Of a DNA stretch of 41,783 bases, positions 7,183-15,165 are shown piece by piece. A program made the position numbers and the translations under genes. Under the pieces are notes generated by a model. It was not told the DNA's origin. It ran no database searches and was given only the letters and a program-made list of their open reading frames with translations. Within the stretch, counting starts at the first letter, position 1; each line of letters opens with the position of its first letter. Location of the stretch: assembly GCA_017620205.1 (NCBI GenBank), contig JAFZQX010000014.1, positions 1 to 41,783 on the forward strand. Direction: 5' to 3'. This DNA is from Clostridia bacterium. GTDB taxonomy: Bacteria; Bacillota; Clostridia; UMGS1883; UMGS1540.

Positions 7183-8166
7183 TTAAATGGAAATTTCGTT
7201 TGAAATCTGATACAAATCATCATCAAACTCTTTTTTCATTTCAAGCGCTTCTTTAATATCATAGTCAACTATATCTTCGCCGTTTACAACTACAACTCTG
7301 TTGCCTATCCCCTGCGCCAGCAAATGAACTGCATAAACGCCCATACGTGTTGCAATTATTCTGTCCTTTGCTGACGGTGAGCCGCCGCGCTGAACGTAAC
7401 CGAGAACAGTTGTTCTTGTTACAACGCCTGTGGCGTCTTCTATATCTTTTGCCATCTGCACCGTACCGCCCTCGTATTCAACACCCTCGGCAACAAGAAT
7501 TATAAAATGCTTTTTGCCGATGCCGCGCGTATACTGCATTCGCTCAACAATATCCTTTTGAAAATCAAACTTTTTCTCGGGAACGATTATAGCTGTTGCG
7601 CCTGTCGCGATTCCGGCATTTAGCGCGAGATAGCCGCACCGTCTTCCCATAACTTCAACGAGAGAACATCTGTCGTGCGAATGAGAAGTATCGCGGATTT
7701 TATCGACGCTGTCAATTATGGTGTTCAGCGCCGTGTCAACGCCTATTGTGTAATCGGAACAGCTTATGTCATTATCAATTGTAGCGGGAATGCCGACGCA
7801 CGGAATGCCCGCAAGAGACAAATCCCTCGCGCCGCGAAAAGAGCCGTCGCCGCCTATTACAACGATGCCGTCAAGCCCGAACTGTTTGCACGTTCTTATG
7901 CCCCTGTCTATTCCCTCTTTTGTTTTAAATTCGGGACAGCGCGCAGAATATAAAACCGTGCCTCCTCTGTGAAGGATTTCCGAAACGGAGCGCAGATCCA
8001 TTTTGAAAAGATCGCCCTGGATAAGGCCTTCATAGCCACGGTTTACGCCGAAAACCTCAAGTCCTTTTGATATTGCGCTTCTGCAAACGGCGCGCACCGC
8101 CGCGTTCATGCCCGAAGCGTCTCCCCCGCTTGTTAAAACGGCTATTTTTTTCATTTCTTTTTCCAT
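7183..8166 (-). CDS. pfkA: ATP-dependent 6-phosphofructokinase
   Basis: It phosphorylates fructose 6-phosphate to the 1,6-bisphosphate, the committed step of glycolysis. The 327 residues show LTSGGDASGMNAAVRA, the ATP-type GGDGS motif, PATIDND, and the active-site block EVMGRRCGYLAL. Gly after GGD and the lack of Lys in PATIDND mark ATP rather than pyrophosphate as donor. I start at ATG 8166 because AAAGGTGA precedes it at proper spacing; GTG 8175 lies inside that ribosome-binding site. It is downstream of and in the same direction as the PPi-type gene, separated by a hairpin, so it may be partly expressed by read-through. Confidence 0.95.
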   Translation of the reverse strand: MEKEMKKIAVLTSGGDASGMNAAVRAVCRSAISKGLEVFGVNRGYEGLIQGDLFKMDLRSVSEILHRGGTVLYSARCPEFKTKEGIDRGIRTCKQFGLDGIVVIGGDGSFRGARDLSLAGIPCVGIPATIDNDISCSDYTIGVDTALNTIIDSVDKIRDTSHSHDRCSLVEVMGRRCGYLALNAGIATGATAIIVPEKKFDFQKDIVERMQYTRGIGKKHFIILVAEGVEYEGGTVQMAKDIEDATGVVTRTTVLGYVQRGGSPSAKDRIIATRMGVYAVHLLAQGIGNRVVVVNGEDIVDYDIKEALEMKKEFDDDLYQISNEISI

Positions 8167-8186
8167 GTGAATCACCTTTAAAAGAA

Positions 8187-8226
8187 AGCGTGCTTTTCCG
8201 CCTTTAATGCAGGCGAAAAAACACGC
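8187..8226 (-). terminator. Hairpin terminator between the two PFK genes
   Basis: On the minus strand AGCGTG...CGCC pairs with GGCG...CACGCT, followed by TTCTTTT. The tract is imperfect, so some transcription may continue into pfkA, for which I see no clear promoter of its own. Confidence 0.65.
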
Positions 8227-8249
8227 TGAAATTTTAGCTTATCTTTTGA

Positions 8250-9494
8250 TTACTGTGCTTTAACTTTTTTAAGTTTAACAAATCTCGGTAAGCTGTTTTC
8301 TTTCTTCATCTGTGTTTCGCCCTGAATAAGCGGAAGAGCGTAGTCGATGAACTGCTGATTGAGACCGTTGCCTTTTTCGTTGATCCATTCTCTCGGAACT
8401 TTCTTTTCTGTGTTTGCAACTATTGAAAGGTCAAAGAGTTTAACGTTGCACTTATAAGCGCCGTTTTCAACTGTTCTTTCAAAGCCTGCCATTTTGTCTG
8501 TAACGCCTGCTATTGCATTTGAAACAGCTGCAGCTCCTGCTGCAAAGGATTCTTCAATATCTGTCTGTGAAGCACAGTGTGCTGCGCAGCGCTGAAGAAG
8601 TGATAATTCGATTCCGCGAACCTTTGCGCCCGTTCTCTCTTTTACTACGTTTGCAAGGTATGCTGCCAAACCGCCGAGCTGTGAATGACCGAAGTTATCC
8701 TTTGTCTGTGCGAGGTTTGAGCCGTATTCTGAAATGTATTTGCCGTCTTTGTCCTTAATACCTTCGGAAACAACTACGATACATTTTTTCTGTTTTGCGT
8801 AAATGTCTTCAACATCTTTAAAGAATGTATCCATATCGAAGGGGATTTCGGGGAGATAGATAAGGTCGGGGCCGTTTCCGCCGATGTTTGCAAGTGCAGC
8901 GGAAGCTGTGAGCCAGCCTGCGTTTCTGCCCATTGCTTCGATAATTGTGATCATGCCTGTGTCATAAACGCGTGCGTCATGATAAACTTCCATAACGGAT
9001 GTTGCAATATATTTTGCAGCAGAGCCGTAACCGGGGCAGTGGTCTGTGCCGGCAAGGTCGTTATCAATTGTTTTCGGAATACCCATAACGCGGCATTCAT
9101 AACCGTTTTTGAGCATGTATTTTGAAATCTTGTTGCATGTATCCATGGAGTCGTTACCGCCGTTGTAGAAGAAGTAACGAACGTCATACTTTTTGAAGAT
9201 TTCAAGAATTCTCTTGTAATCTGTTTCGTCATCTTCTGCGTCTTTTAATTTGTAACGGCAGGAACCGAGCGCCGAGGAAGGCGTATATTTCATAAGCGCG
9301 AGTTCCTCAGGATCTTCAGCTCCCATATCGATAAGATTATCGTCAAGAACGCCTTTGATACCGTTTAAAGCTCCGTATACTTTTGCAATCTCTTCGCTGT
9401 CAAGTGCAGTTTTGATTGCACCGTAAGCACTGGCATTAATTACCGATGTCGGGCCGCCGGACTGACCGATAATACAAGCACCTTTTAAACTCAT
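8250..9494 (-). CDS. pfp: Pyrophosphate-type 6-phosphofructokinase
   Basis: The 414-residue protein belongs to the PfkA superfamily but has the PPi signature. GGNDSMDT carries Asp where ATP enzymes have Gly (GGDGS), and PKTIDNDL carries the Lys that marks pyrophosphate use. Other motifs are IGQSGGPTSVINAS at the N terminus and IIEAMGRNAGWL. PPi enzymes interconvert fructose 6-phosphate and fructose 1,6-bisphosphate reversibly, so this could run in glycolysis or gluconeogenesis. The length suits the longer PFP groups. It has its own promoter and a good AAAGGAAGAG ribosome-binding site. Donor specificity is inferred from two residues. Confidence 0.88.
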   Translation of the reverse strand: MSLKGACIIGQSGGPTSVINASAYGAIKTALDSEEIAKVYGALNGIKGVLDDNLIDMGAEDPEELALMKYTPSSALGSCRYKLKDAEDDETDYKRILEIFKKYDVRYFFYNGGNDSMDTCNKISKYMLKNGYECRVMGIPKTIDNDLAGTDHCPGYGSAAKYIATSVMEVYHDARVYDTGMITIIEAMGRNAGWLTASAALANIGGNGPDLIYLPEIPFDMDTFFKDVEDIYAKQKKCIVVVSEGIKDKDGKYISEYGSNLAQTKDNFGHSQLGGLAAYLANVVKERTGAKVRGIELSLLQRCAAHCASQTDIEESFAAGAAAVSNAIAGVTDKMAGFERTVENGAYKCNVKLFDLSIVANTEKKVPREWINEKGNGLNQQFIDYALPLIQGETQMKKENSLPRFVKLKKVKAQ

Positions 9495-9564
9495 TTAAAT
9501 CTCTTCCTTTCAAAATATGTTATTTTTGCGTGCCTTGCACACTCTTCTTTATTTACAGTTTATA

Positions 9565-9593
9565 AATATATCATAATAAGTATTAAAAATCAA
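9565..9593 (-). promoter_or_regulatory. Promoter of the PPi-PFK gene
   Basis: TTGATT (9593-9588) and TATATT (9570-9565) on the minus strand have a 17-bp spacer. The leader is about 65 nt. It is back to back with the fba promoter. Confidence 0.7.
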
Positions 9594-9641
9594 TTGTTTT
9601 TGGTGAAAAAAGAGAAATTTTATAAATTTATGCAAAATCCC

Positions 9642-9669
9642 TTGACTTTTAGCTGTAATATGTTAGAAT
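9642..9669 (+). promoter_or_regulatory. Promoter of fba
   Basis: TTGACT (9642-9647) and TAGAAT (9664-9669) are spaced by 16 bp. The ribosome-binding site AAGGAGAGGT (9691-9700) precedes ATG 9707. Confidence 0.8.
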
Positions 9670-9706
9670 ATACCAATAGAAAATAGTAAAAAGGAGAGGT
9701 ATAAAA

Positions 9707-10690
9707 ATGGCAATAGTAACATCTACCGAAATGTTCAAAAAAGCATATGACGGCGGCTATGCAATCGGTGCTTTCAATGTTAATAACATGGAAATCATCC
9801 AGGGTATCACAGAAGCTGCTATGGAGGAAAGAGCTCCTCTTATTCTTCAGGTTTCAAAGGGCGCACGTTCCTATGCAAAACACGTTTATTTAATGAACCT
9901 TATCAAAGCGGCTGTTGAAGATGCAGAACAGTCTGCAGGCTTTGACCTTCCCATCTGTGTTCACCTTGATCACGGCGACAGCTACGAGCTTTGCAAAAGC
10001 TGTATCGACGGCGGTTTCACTTCCGTTATGATCGATAAAAGCGGCGAATCCTTCGAAGAAAACGTTCGCATCACAAAAGAGGTTGTTGACTATGCTCACG
10101 CTCACGGCGTTGTTGTTGAAGCTGAGCTCGGAACACTTGCAGGTGTTGAAGACGAAGTTAACGTTTCCGCTGAAGATTCTTCATACACACGTCCCGAAGA
10201 TGTTCAGGAATTCGTTGAAAGAACAGGTTGTGACTCTCTCGCAATCGCTATAGGAACATCTCACGGCGCATATAAATTCACAGCAGCACAGTGCACAAGA
10301 AATGAAAAAGGCGAACTCGTTCCGCCCCCGCTTCGTTTCGATATTCTCGAAGAAGTTTCAAAACGTCTTCCCGGTTTCCCGATAGTTCTTCACGGTTCTT
10401 CCAGCGTTCCGCAGGAATTCGTTAAGAAAATCAACTCCTTCGGCGGCAAAATGCCCGATGCCGTAGGTATCCCGGAAAGCCAGCTCCGCGACGCTGCTAA
10501 AATGAGCGTTTGCAAAATCAATATCGACTCTGACCTTCGTCTTGCAATGACAGCTTCTATCCGCGAGCACTTTGCTGAACATCCGGATCACTTCGATCCC
10601 CGTCAGTACTTAAAGCCCGCACGTATAGCTATCAAAGACATGGTTAAGCATAAACTCGTAAACGTACTCGGCTGCAACGGCAAAGCGTAA
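9707..10690 (+). CDS. fba: Class II fructose-bisphosphate aldolase
   Basis: This zinc enzyme splits fructose 1,6-bisphosphate into dihydroxyacetone phosphate and glyceraldehyde 3-phosphate. The 327 residues show metal and substrate motifs GAFNVNNME, CVHLDHGDS, VEAELGTLAG, IGTSHGAYKF, VLHGSSSVP and CKINIDSDLR. It is transcribed alone from its own promoter and divergently from the PPi-PFK gene. The codons are markedly uniform (many TTC, GTT, CTT), as expected of a highly expressed gene. The 3' end holds a hairpin that is both a terminator and part of an element shared with the region beyond gpmI. Confidence 0.97.
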   Translation: MAIVTSTEMFKKAYDGGYAIGAFNVNNMEIIQGITEAAMEERAPLILQVSKGARSYAKHVYLMNLIKAAVEDAEQSAGFDLPICVHLDHGDSYELCKSCIDGGFTSVMIDKSGESFEENVRITKEVVDYAHAHGVVVEAELGTLAGVEDEVNVSAEDSSYTRPEDVQEFVERTGCDSLAIAIGTSHGAYKFTAAQCTRNEKGELVPPPLRFDILEEVSKRLPGFPIVLHGSSSVPQEFVKKINSFGGKMPDAVGIPESQLRDAAKMSVCKINIDSDLRLAMTASIREHFAEHPDHFDPRQYLKPARIAIKDMVKHKLVNVLGCNGKA

Positions 10691-10726
10691 TTTAAGACGG
10701 TATCATAAGTATTGTATATTAAAACT

Positions 10727-10766
10727 AACCCCGAAGAGATTATCAAAATCCCTTCGGGGTTTTTTG
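10727..10766 (+). terminator. fba terminator with conserved loop
   Basis: AACCCCG (10727-10733) pairs with CGGGGTT (10755-10761), followed by T-rich sequence. The loop bases AAGAGATTATC and AAATCCCTT recur in a second hairpin at 23325-23359 whose stem is different but still paired. Confidence 0.9.
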
Positions 10767-10850
10767 CTTTTCACAAACGGGGAACTCTACCGCACCTATG
10801 TACGCCGGCGAATTTGAGCTCGCGAGATATACCGTCGTTTCTCAGTGTCT
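10727..10850 (+). repeat. fba/gpmI 3' element, copy 1
   Basis: About 124 bp. It comprises the fba terminator hairpin, a GCTTT linker, then AACTCTACCG, GTACGCCG, the palindrome-like GCGAATTTGAGCTCGC, and ATATACCGTCGTTTCTCAG. The same series in the same order lies on the minus strand at 23237-23359, downstream of gpmI. Both copies are therefore in the sense orientation 3' of a glycolytic gene. No protein is encoded. Confidence 0.75.
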
Positions 10851-10888
10851 TCTATTTTTTTGCATGTTCCGAAACACAGAAGAATTAA

Positions 10889-11314
10889 TCATAACGCTGT
10901 ATGTAAACCAACTGCTATAAAAATAAGTTCTAAAAGATATGTAGAATAATCTATGATTTTCCATTTACTTAAATCCTTAGAAAATAAATCTTTTAAAAAC
11001 CAAAACGGAGTTAAAACCAATCCAAGAATATCTTCTGCTATGTGTGCAAACATTATAACTAAAATATTATCTGAATAAAAGCTAAGCCCTTCTCCTCCAT
11101 CGGAATACTTTGTCGCAAATGCTCCAATTATTGATATAGGAATAAACAGAACCGATGCCCAAAACAGATAAGACATAAAAAGCATACCGAAGTTTCCCGG
11201 AACAGCAAACGAATCAAGTAAATCCTTAATTCCCAATTTACCTAATGCCATGCATACAATACTTGTCAATAGTCCATATAAAGAAATTTCATGTATTTTA
11301 CCTATAACAGACAT
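10889..11314 (-). CDS. Unrecognised small membrane protein
   Basis: The 141 residues carry four likely membrane segments (about 8-28, 43-66, 84-105 and 121-139). Short polar loops include KYSDGGEGLSFYSDN, and FWFLKDLFSKDLSKWK lies before the last segment. I do not recognise a family. GGAGG 6-10 nt before ATG 11314 supports the start. The gene is visibly AT-richer than the fba and Tet-like genes on either side, which could mean recent acquisition. It lies 82 bp after the GNAT gene in the same direction and may be co-transcribed; no clear promoter or terminator is seen between them. Confidence 0.7.
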   Translation of the reverse strand: MSVIGKIHEISLYGLLTSIVCMALGKLGIKDLLDSFAVPGNFGMLFMSYLFWASVLFIPISIIGAFATKYSDGGEGLSFYSDNILVIMFAHIAEDILGLVLTPFWFLKDLFSKDLSKWKIIDYSTYLLELIFIAVGLHTAL

Positions 11315-11396
11315 ACCTTAACCTCCTTTTTAGCATTAGTGTTTTAATTATGTAATCTGCGTGTACACTATTACTGATTATTATCATTGTTATTTT

Positions 11397-11918
11397 CTAT
11401 TTTATTCTCTTTTCAAAACGGAACATGCCGTCCTCAAACTGATTATCGCAAGCATCGGGTTCATTCGGGTCGGGATGATGACTGTTATAAAACTCTACAA
11501 TATGAAACCCGCAGCGGTTAACATAGAAATGAATATTTCTTTTTTCAAAATACGGCGTAACCGTTTCCCATACGGTCACTTCGGGGTGCAGCCGTTCAAC
11601 CTCGCACCATGCGGCGTATCCTATACCCTTGCCGTGGCATTTAGGCGAAACAAAAAGCAGTTCAAGTTCTCCGTGCTTACCGTTTACTTTTATTACCACG
11701 CCGCCTACCGCCTGACCGTTCTGCATTATCCTGTATGCTTCTCCGCCGTCTATTGCATTGCCGATGGTTTCTGCAGATATTATCTCACCGTCTTCTTCAA
11801 AATGATTGTCACGCATTCCGAATTCTTCAAGCGCACAGTAATTAAAGGCTTCCTGATTGTCAAGTATAAACTGCTCGCGGTCACACGGTTCAAGCTTTAT
11901 AAGTTTTACATCTGCCAT
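11397..11918 (-). CDS. GNAT-family N-acetyltransferase
   Basis: The 173 residues contain the acetyl-CoA-binding signature in LELLFVSPKCHGKGIGYAAW (about 87-106; the R/Q-x-x-G-x-G/A loop appears as CHGKGIG), followed by YFEKRNIHFYVNRCGF, the typical end of a GNAT fold. The N-terminal half (about 1-60) is less characteristic. GNAT enzymes acetylate small molecules, peptides or ribosomal proteins; the substrate cannot be read from the sequence. The start lies 16 bp after the stop of the Tet-like/Rae1 fusion, so the two are probably one transcript. Confidence 0.85.
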   Translation of the reverse strand: MADVKLIKLEPCDREQFILDNQEAFNYCALEEFGMRDNHFEEDGEIISAETIGNAIDGGEAYRIMQNGQAVGGVVIKVNGKHGELELLFVSPKCHGKGIGYAAWCEVERLHPEVTVWETVTPYFEKRNIHFYVNRCGFHIVEFYNSHHPDPNEPDACDNQFEDGMFRFEKRIK

Positions 11919-11934
11919 TTTACTACCTCACTAT

Positions 11935-14502
11935 TTAGTCAAGACGGATTGTATCCGATATCTGTTCGCCCGCGTTTTTTTCGGAATAACGGCTTATAAA
12001 TTCTCTCATTTTTTCGTCCGCCGCTTTGATGTCAAGCAAGAATTCGGAAGCCGATATTCTCACCGCGCCTTGTCCGAAAATTATTACCTGCTCTAAATTA
12101 TCCGAAGTTGCAACATGCACGCGGTATTTTTTTACAAGCTCGCGCGAGGTCTTTTCGATATACGCGTCCGCCGTTTCCGCTTCTTTTGTGTATACCACGT
12201 TTATGCCGTGTATCCTTTCTATTTCGCCGTGATTTCCCTTTACCTTGTAAGCGTCAAACACTAAAATGACATTTATTTTGCAAAATGCCTGATAATTAAC
12301 GACCCTATTTATAAGAGTATCACGCGCCGCTTCAAGGCTTGTCTCGGCTATTTTTTTCAAATCGTCCCACGCGAAAATTATGTTGTAGCCGTCAATCAAC
12401 AGATAAAGCGGTATATCGGGAGTTTCTTTGATTTTTTGAGGTTTGAATTCCTTAATCTTTACCGGCTCGGAATACTGTTTCCTCGTGATTTTTCCGTATG
12501 TGCGCTCGTATATCGCCAAAAGCTCTTCTTCACTTGCCGCCTTGCTTTCGCGCTTTGCCGGCTGTACGGAAATAACTTCATCTTTTTTAGTATTTATAAG
12601 CGGCAAATCCATATTGTCAAACACTTCATCCCATTTTACGATATATCCGCTGCCGTGGGCGCAGAATACGGAATCGGGAGTATTGAAAGTATCGGCTTCG
12701 GGGTTATATGCCATATCCGTTATTACCTCATATGAATTTTTGCATGGCGCATATCCGTCGAAAACGCAACTGAGTCTGCCCATGCCGTGAGTGTAAACGA
12801 CAACCTTTTTATGATAGTCTCTGATAGCAGAAACGGGCGCACTGCCTTTTATTACGGATATATCGCCGTTTGACTCGGGCGGTCCGAATTCGGCTCCTAT
12901 TTGTTCTAAATCTGTCATAGCTTTGCCCGTATCCGTAAGCGGCACTTCAAGCGTAAATGAATACCACGGCTCAAGCAGTATGCCGTCCGCCTGCATAAGA
13001 CCCTGTCTCACGGCGCGGTATGTCGCTTGTCTGAAATCACCGCCGTCTGTGTGCTTTACGTGCGCCTTTCCGTTTACTATAGTAATTTTTACGTCTGTAA
13101 GCTCCGAACCGGTTAAAACGCCTTTGTGCGTTTTCTCTTTGAGATGCGTAAGGATAAGCCTCTGCCAGTTTTTGCTCAAAATATCTTCGGAGCAGTTCGA
13201 TGCAAACGTCAGTCCGCTGCCGCGTTTTGCGGGCTCTAAAAGAAGATGCACCTCCGCATAGTGGCGAAGCGGCTCAAAATGGCCTACGCCCTCAACGGTA
13301 TTTTCTATTGTTTCTTTATATATTATTCTGCCGTGGCCGAATGACACGTCAAAATTGAATCGCTCCGACACAATGCGCTTTAAAACCTCAAGCTGTATCT
13401 CGCCCATGACCTGAATCCCTATCTCGTTCATACCGTCATCAACAGACACGCGCATCTGAGGGTCTTCTTCCTCGATCTTTTTAAACGCCGCAAGCGCAGT
13501 ATGAATATCAACGCCATCGGGGAGAATTGCTGTATATGAAAGCACGGGCTCTGTAATGAGTGACGCCGCATCGGCTTCGGAGCCCAGCCCCTGTCCAGCA
13601 TACGTTGCGGAAAGGCCCGTCACTGCATAAACGCCGCCCGCTTCTGCCTCCTGCACAGCCTTATACTTCTGCCCGGAATAAATGCGGATTTCGTCAACTT
13701 TTTCGCTTTTACCCTCAAAAGGAATTACCGTTCTCGGTTTCAGCGTGCCGCCCGTTATTTTAAGATGCGTAAGGCGCCTGCCCTTTTCGTCTTCAGAAAT
13801 TTTATAAACGCGCGCGCCAAACGACGAGGAGTATTTGCGGGCAACCGTATATTTATCAAGCGCTTCGGCAAATTCCTTAACGCCTTCGTTTTTAAGAGCC
13901 GAGCCGAAAAAACACGGAAAAACCTGTCTCGCGGCTATTGCCGTTTTAAGCGTTCCGGTTTCTATTTTGCCGTTTTCAAGATATTCGTCCATCATTTCCT
14001 GTGACAGAAGCGCCGCGTTTTCTGAAAAATCCGCTGAAAAATCGAGGCAGCCCTCGCCGAAGCTCTCGCACATCGAATTTAAAACATTCTCTTTGTCAGC
14101 TCCCGTCAAATCCATTTTATTTACAAAAATAAACGTAGGAACATTATAGTGCGAAAGCATATTCCAGAGCGTAACCGTATGGCTCTGAACGCCCTCCGCG
14201 CCGCTTATAACCAAAATAGCATAGTCAAGCACAGACAAAGTGCGCTCCGCCTCCGCAGAAAAATCAACGTGACCGGGCGTATCCAGCAGCGACACGGAAG
14301 TTTCACCCAAATTAAGCTCCGCCTGCTTTGAAAAAATAGTAATACCCCTGTCGCGCTCTATTTCATTTGTATCAAGAAATGTGTTTTTATGGTCAACCCT
14401 GCCGATAGACGAAATCGTGCCCGAAACGTATAAAAGCGCTTCGGAAAGTGTTGTTTTCCCTGAGTCTACATGGGCAAGGATACCGATAACCGTTTTTTTC
14501 AT
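11935..14502 (-). CDS. Tet(M)-like translational GTPase fused to Rae1-type NYN nuclease
   Basis: The 855 residues join two known families. Residues 1 to about 640 follow the EF-G/Tet(M) ribosomal-protection plan: P-loop AHVDSGKTT (10-18), LDTPGHVDF (about 73), NKMD (about 127), a beta-barrel domain II, then domains III-V including LLEPWYSFTLEVP, the Tet(M) domain IV region. After a basic linker (about 645-695) comes a NYN/PIN domain closely resembling Bacillus Rae1/YacP: LLIDGYNIIFAW (D704), VFDAYKVKG, KEAETAD (D779), HVATSD (D801), IFGQGAVR. Rae1 cuts mRNA in the ribosomal A site; Tet(M) enters the A site and releases tetracycline. The fusion suggests a GTP-driven factor delivering a nuclease to the ribosome (inference). 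Tetracycline resistance is not shown. GNAT follows in the operon. Confidence 0.92.
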   Translation of the reverse strand: MKKTVIGILAHVDSGKTTLSEALLYVSGTISSIGRVDHKNTFLDTNEIERDRGITIFSKQAELNLGETSVSLLDTPGHVDFSAEAERTLSVLDYAILVISGAEGVQSHTVTLWNMLSHYNVPTFIFVNKMDLTGADKENVLNSMCESFGEGCLDFSADFSENAALLSQEMMDEYLENGKIETGTLKTAIAARQVFPCFFGSALKNEGVKEFAEALDKYTVARKYSSSFGARVYKISEDEKGRRLTHLKITGGTLKPRTVIPFEGKSEKVDEIRIYSGQKYKAVQEAEAGGVYAVTGLSATYAGQGLGSEADAASLITEPVLSYTAILPDGVDIHTALAAFKKIEEEDPQMRVSVDDGMNEIGIQVMGEIQLEVLKRIVSERFNFDVSFGHGRIIYKETIENTVEGVGHFEPLRHYAEVHLLLEPAKRGSGLTFASNCSEDILSKNWQRLILTHLKEKTHKGVLTGSELTDVKITIVNGKAHVKHTDGGDFRQATYRAVRQGLMQADGILLEPWYSFTLEVPLTDTGKAMTDLEQIGAEFGPPESNGDISVIKGSAPVSAIRDYHKKVVVYTHGMGRLSCVFDGYAPCKNSYEVITDMAYNPEADTFNTPDSVFCAHGSGYIVKWDEVFDNMDLPLINTKKDEVISVQPAKRESKAASEEELLAIYERTYGKITRKQYSEPVKIKEFKPQKIKETPDIPLYLLIDGYNIIFAWDDLKKIAETSLEAARDTLINRVVNYQAFCKINVILVFDAYKVKGNHGEIERIHGINVVYTKEAETADAYIEKTSRELVKKYRVHVATSDNLEQVIIFGQGAVRISASEFLLDIKAADEKMREFISRYSEKNAGEQISDTIRLD

Positions 14503-14549
14503 TTTATTTCCTTTTTCAGCGCAAATGTGCGCCCACTGCTTTTTTGTTT

Positions 14550-14578
14550 ATTGTAGCATTTTTCAGCAAATATTTCAA
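14550..14578 (-). promoter_or_regulatory. Promoter of the Tet-like/Rae1 fusion gene
   Basis: TTGAAA (14578-14573) and TACAAT (14555-14550) with a 17-bp spacer. The leader of about 45 nt carries AAAAAGGAAATAAA before ATG 14502. I see no leader peptide or attenuator of the kind found before mobile tet(M) genes. Confidence 0.75.
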
Positions 14579-14632
14579 GCTGTTTTACACATCTCTGTTT
14601 TCGTTTTCGTCTTTCTTTTTTGCTTTTAGCTA

Positions 14633-14661
14633 TTGACAACACACCCAATATATGATAAAAT
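14633..14661 (+). promoter_or_regulatory. Promoter of tRNA-Leu
   Basis: TTGACA (14633-14638) and TAAAAT (14656-14661), 17-bp spacer, place the transcript start about 9 nt before the mature tRNA. Confidence 0.8.
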
Positions 14662-14676
14662 ATTTTAGTGTTAAAT

Positions 14677-14764
14677 GCTCGAGTGGCGGAACTGGCAGAC
14701 GCCCGGGACTTAAAATCCCGTGTCCCTTAAAGACGTACCGGTTCGATTCCGGTCTCGAGCACCA
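14677..14764 (+). tRNA. tRNA-Leu (anticodon UAA)
   Basis: The acceptor stem GCTCGAG (14677-14683) pairs with CTCGAGC (14754-14760), followed by A and an encoded CCA. The anticodon stem CGGGA/TCCCG encloses CTTAAAA, giving anticodon TAA (reads UUA, and UUG by wobble). A long variable arm (about 14719-14736) and the GGTTCGATTCC T-arm confirm a class II leucine tRNA of 88 nt. Confidence 0.97.
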
Positions 14765-14797
14765 AAAAGCGGAAATGCAAATGCATTTCCGCTTTTT
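14764..14797 (+). terminator. Terminator after tRNA-Leu
   Basis: AAAAAGCGGAAATGC pairs with GCATTTCCGCTTTTT directly after the CCA end. The stem is symmetrical and could act on both strands. Confidence 0.85.
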
Positions 14798-14819
14798 ACT
14801 TATTCTTTATTCGCTAAAA

Positions 14820-14846
14820 AACAAGGGAGGCTTTTGCCTCCCCTTC
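14820..14846 (-). terminator. Terminator of the DUF1858 gene
   Basis: On the minus strand GGGAGGC and GCCTCCC close an AAAA loop, followed by TTGTTTTTT. It lies 12 bp past the stop codon and faces the tRNA terminator. Confidence 0.85.
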
Positions 14847-14857
14847 TATTGCGATAA

Positions 14858-15058
14858 TTATTTAGACGCGAAGTAGTTGTTGAGTTTCTGGACGAGCACG
14901 TCGGGATCAACGCCGTGAACAGCGCAAGCGTCCTCAAGGCTTTCGCCGCGTGATGCGGGACAGCCTAAACAGTGCATTCCGATTTCAAAGAAAAACGGAG
15001 CTGTTTCAGCGTCAAAATCAAGAATATCTGCAATTATTGTATCCTTTGTTACTACCAT
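14858..15058 (-). CDS. DUF1858 (ScdA-N-like) redox-disulfide protein
   Basis: The 66-residue protein is a single DUF1858 domain: VTKDTIIADIL near the start, then FFFEIGMHCLGCPAS with a conserved CxxC, then a helical end. The family is related to the N-terminal domain of the ScdA/RIC iron-sulfur repair proteins and is often linked to hybrid cluster proteins; the cysteine pair suggests thiol or metal redox chemistry. The start at 15058 has AAGGAGAG upstream; the longer frame to 15151 overlaps the promoter and is rejected. The gene has its own promoter and terminator. Confidence 0.9.
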   Translation of the reverse strand: MVVTKDTIIADILDFDAETAPFFFEIGMHCLGCPASRGESLEDACAVHGVDPDVLVQKLNNYFASK

Positions 15059-15091
15059 TTTAAATCTCTCCTTAAGAAATATTATGCTATT

Positions 15092-15120
15092 ATTATAGTT
15101 TAAATCATTACAAAAGTCAA
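15092..15120 (-). promoter_or_regulatory. Promoter of the DUF1858 gene
   Basis: TTGACT (15120-15115) and TATAAT (15097-15092) with a 17-bp spacer on the minus strand. Confidence 0.88.
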
Positions 15121-15165
15121 TAAACAAATTATGAATTTTTATTTTCGTCACAACATGCGTTTTTC

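Noticed and set aside
7098-7226. N-terminal extension of the DUF6465 protein
   Set aside because: It covers the consensus promoter and overlaps the pfkA end; the internal ATG has the strong GGAGGT.
11361-11999. 212-residue frame on the plus strand
   Set aside because: Antisense to the GNAT gene, which has clear family motifs and a better start.
11935-14502. Plain tetracycline-resistance gene
   Set aside because: Domains I-V resemble ribosomal-protection proteins, but the C-terminal Rae1-type nuclease, the lack of a tet leader and the housekeeping context do not support calling resistance.
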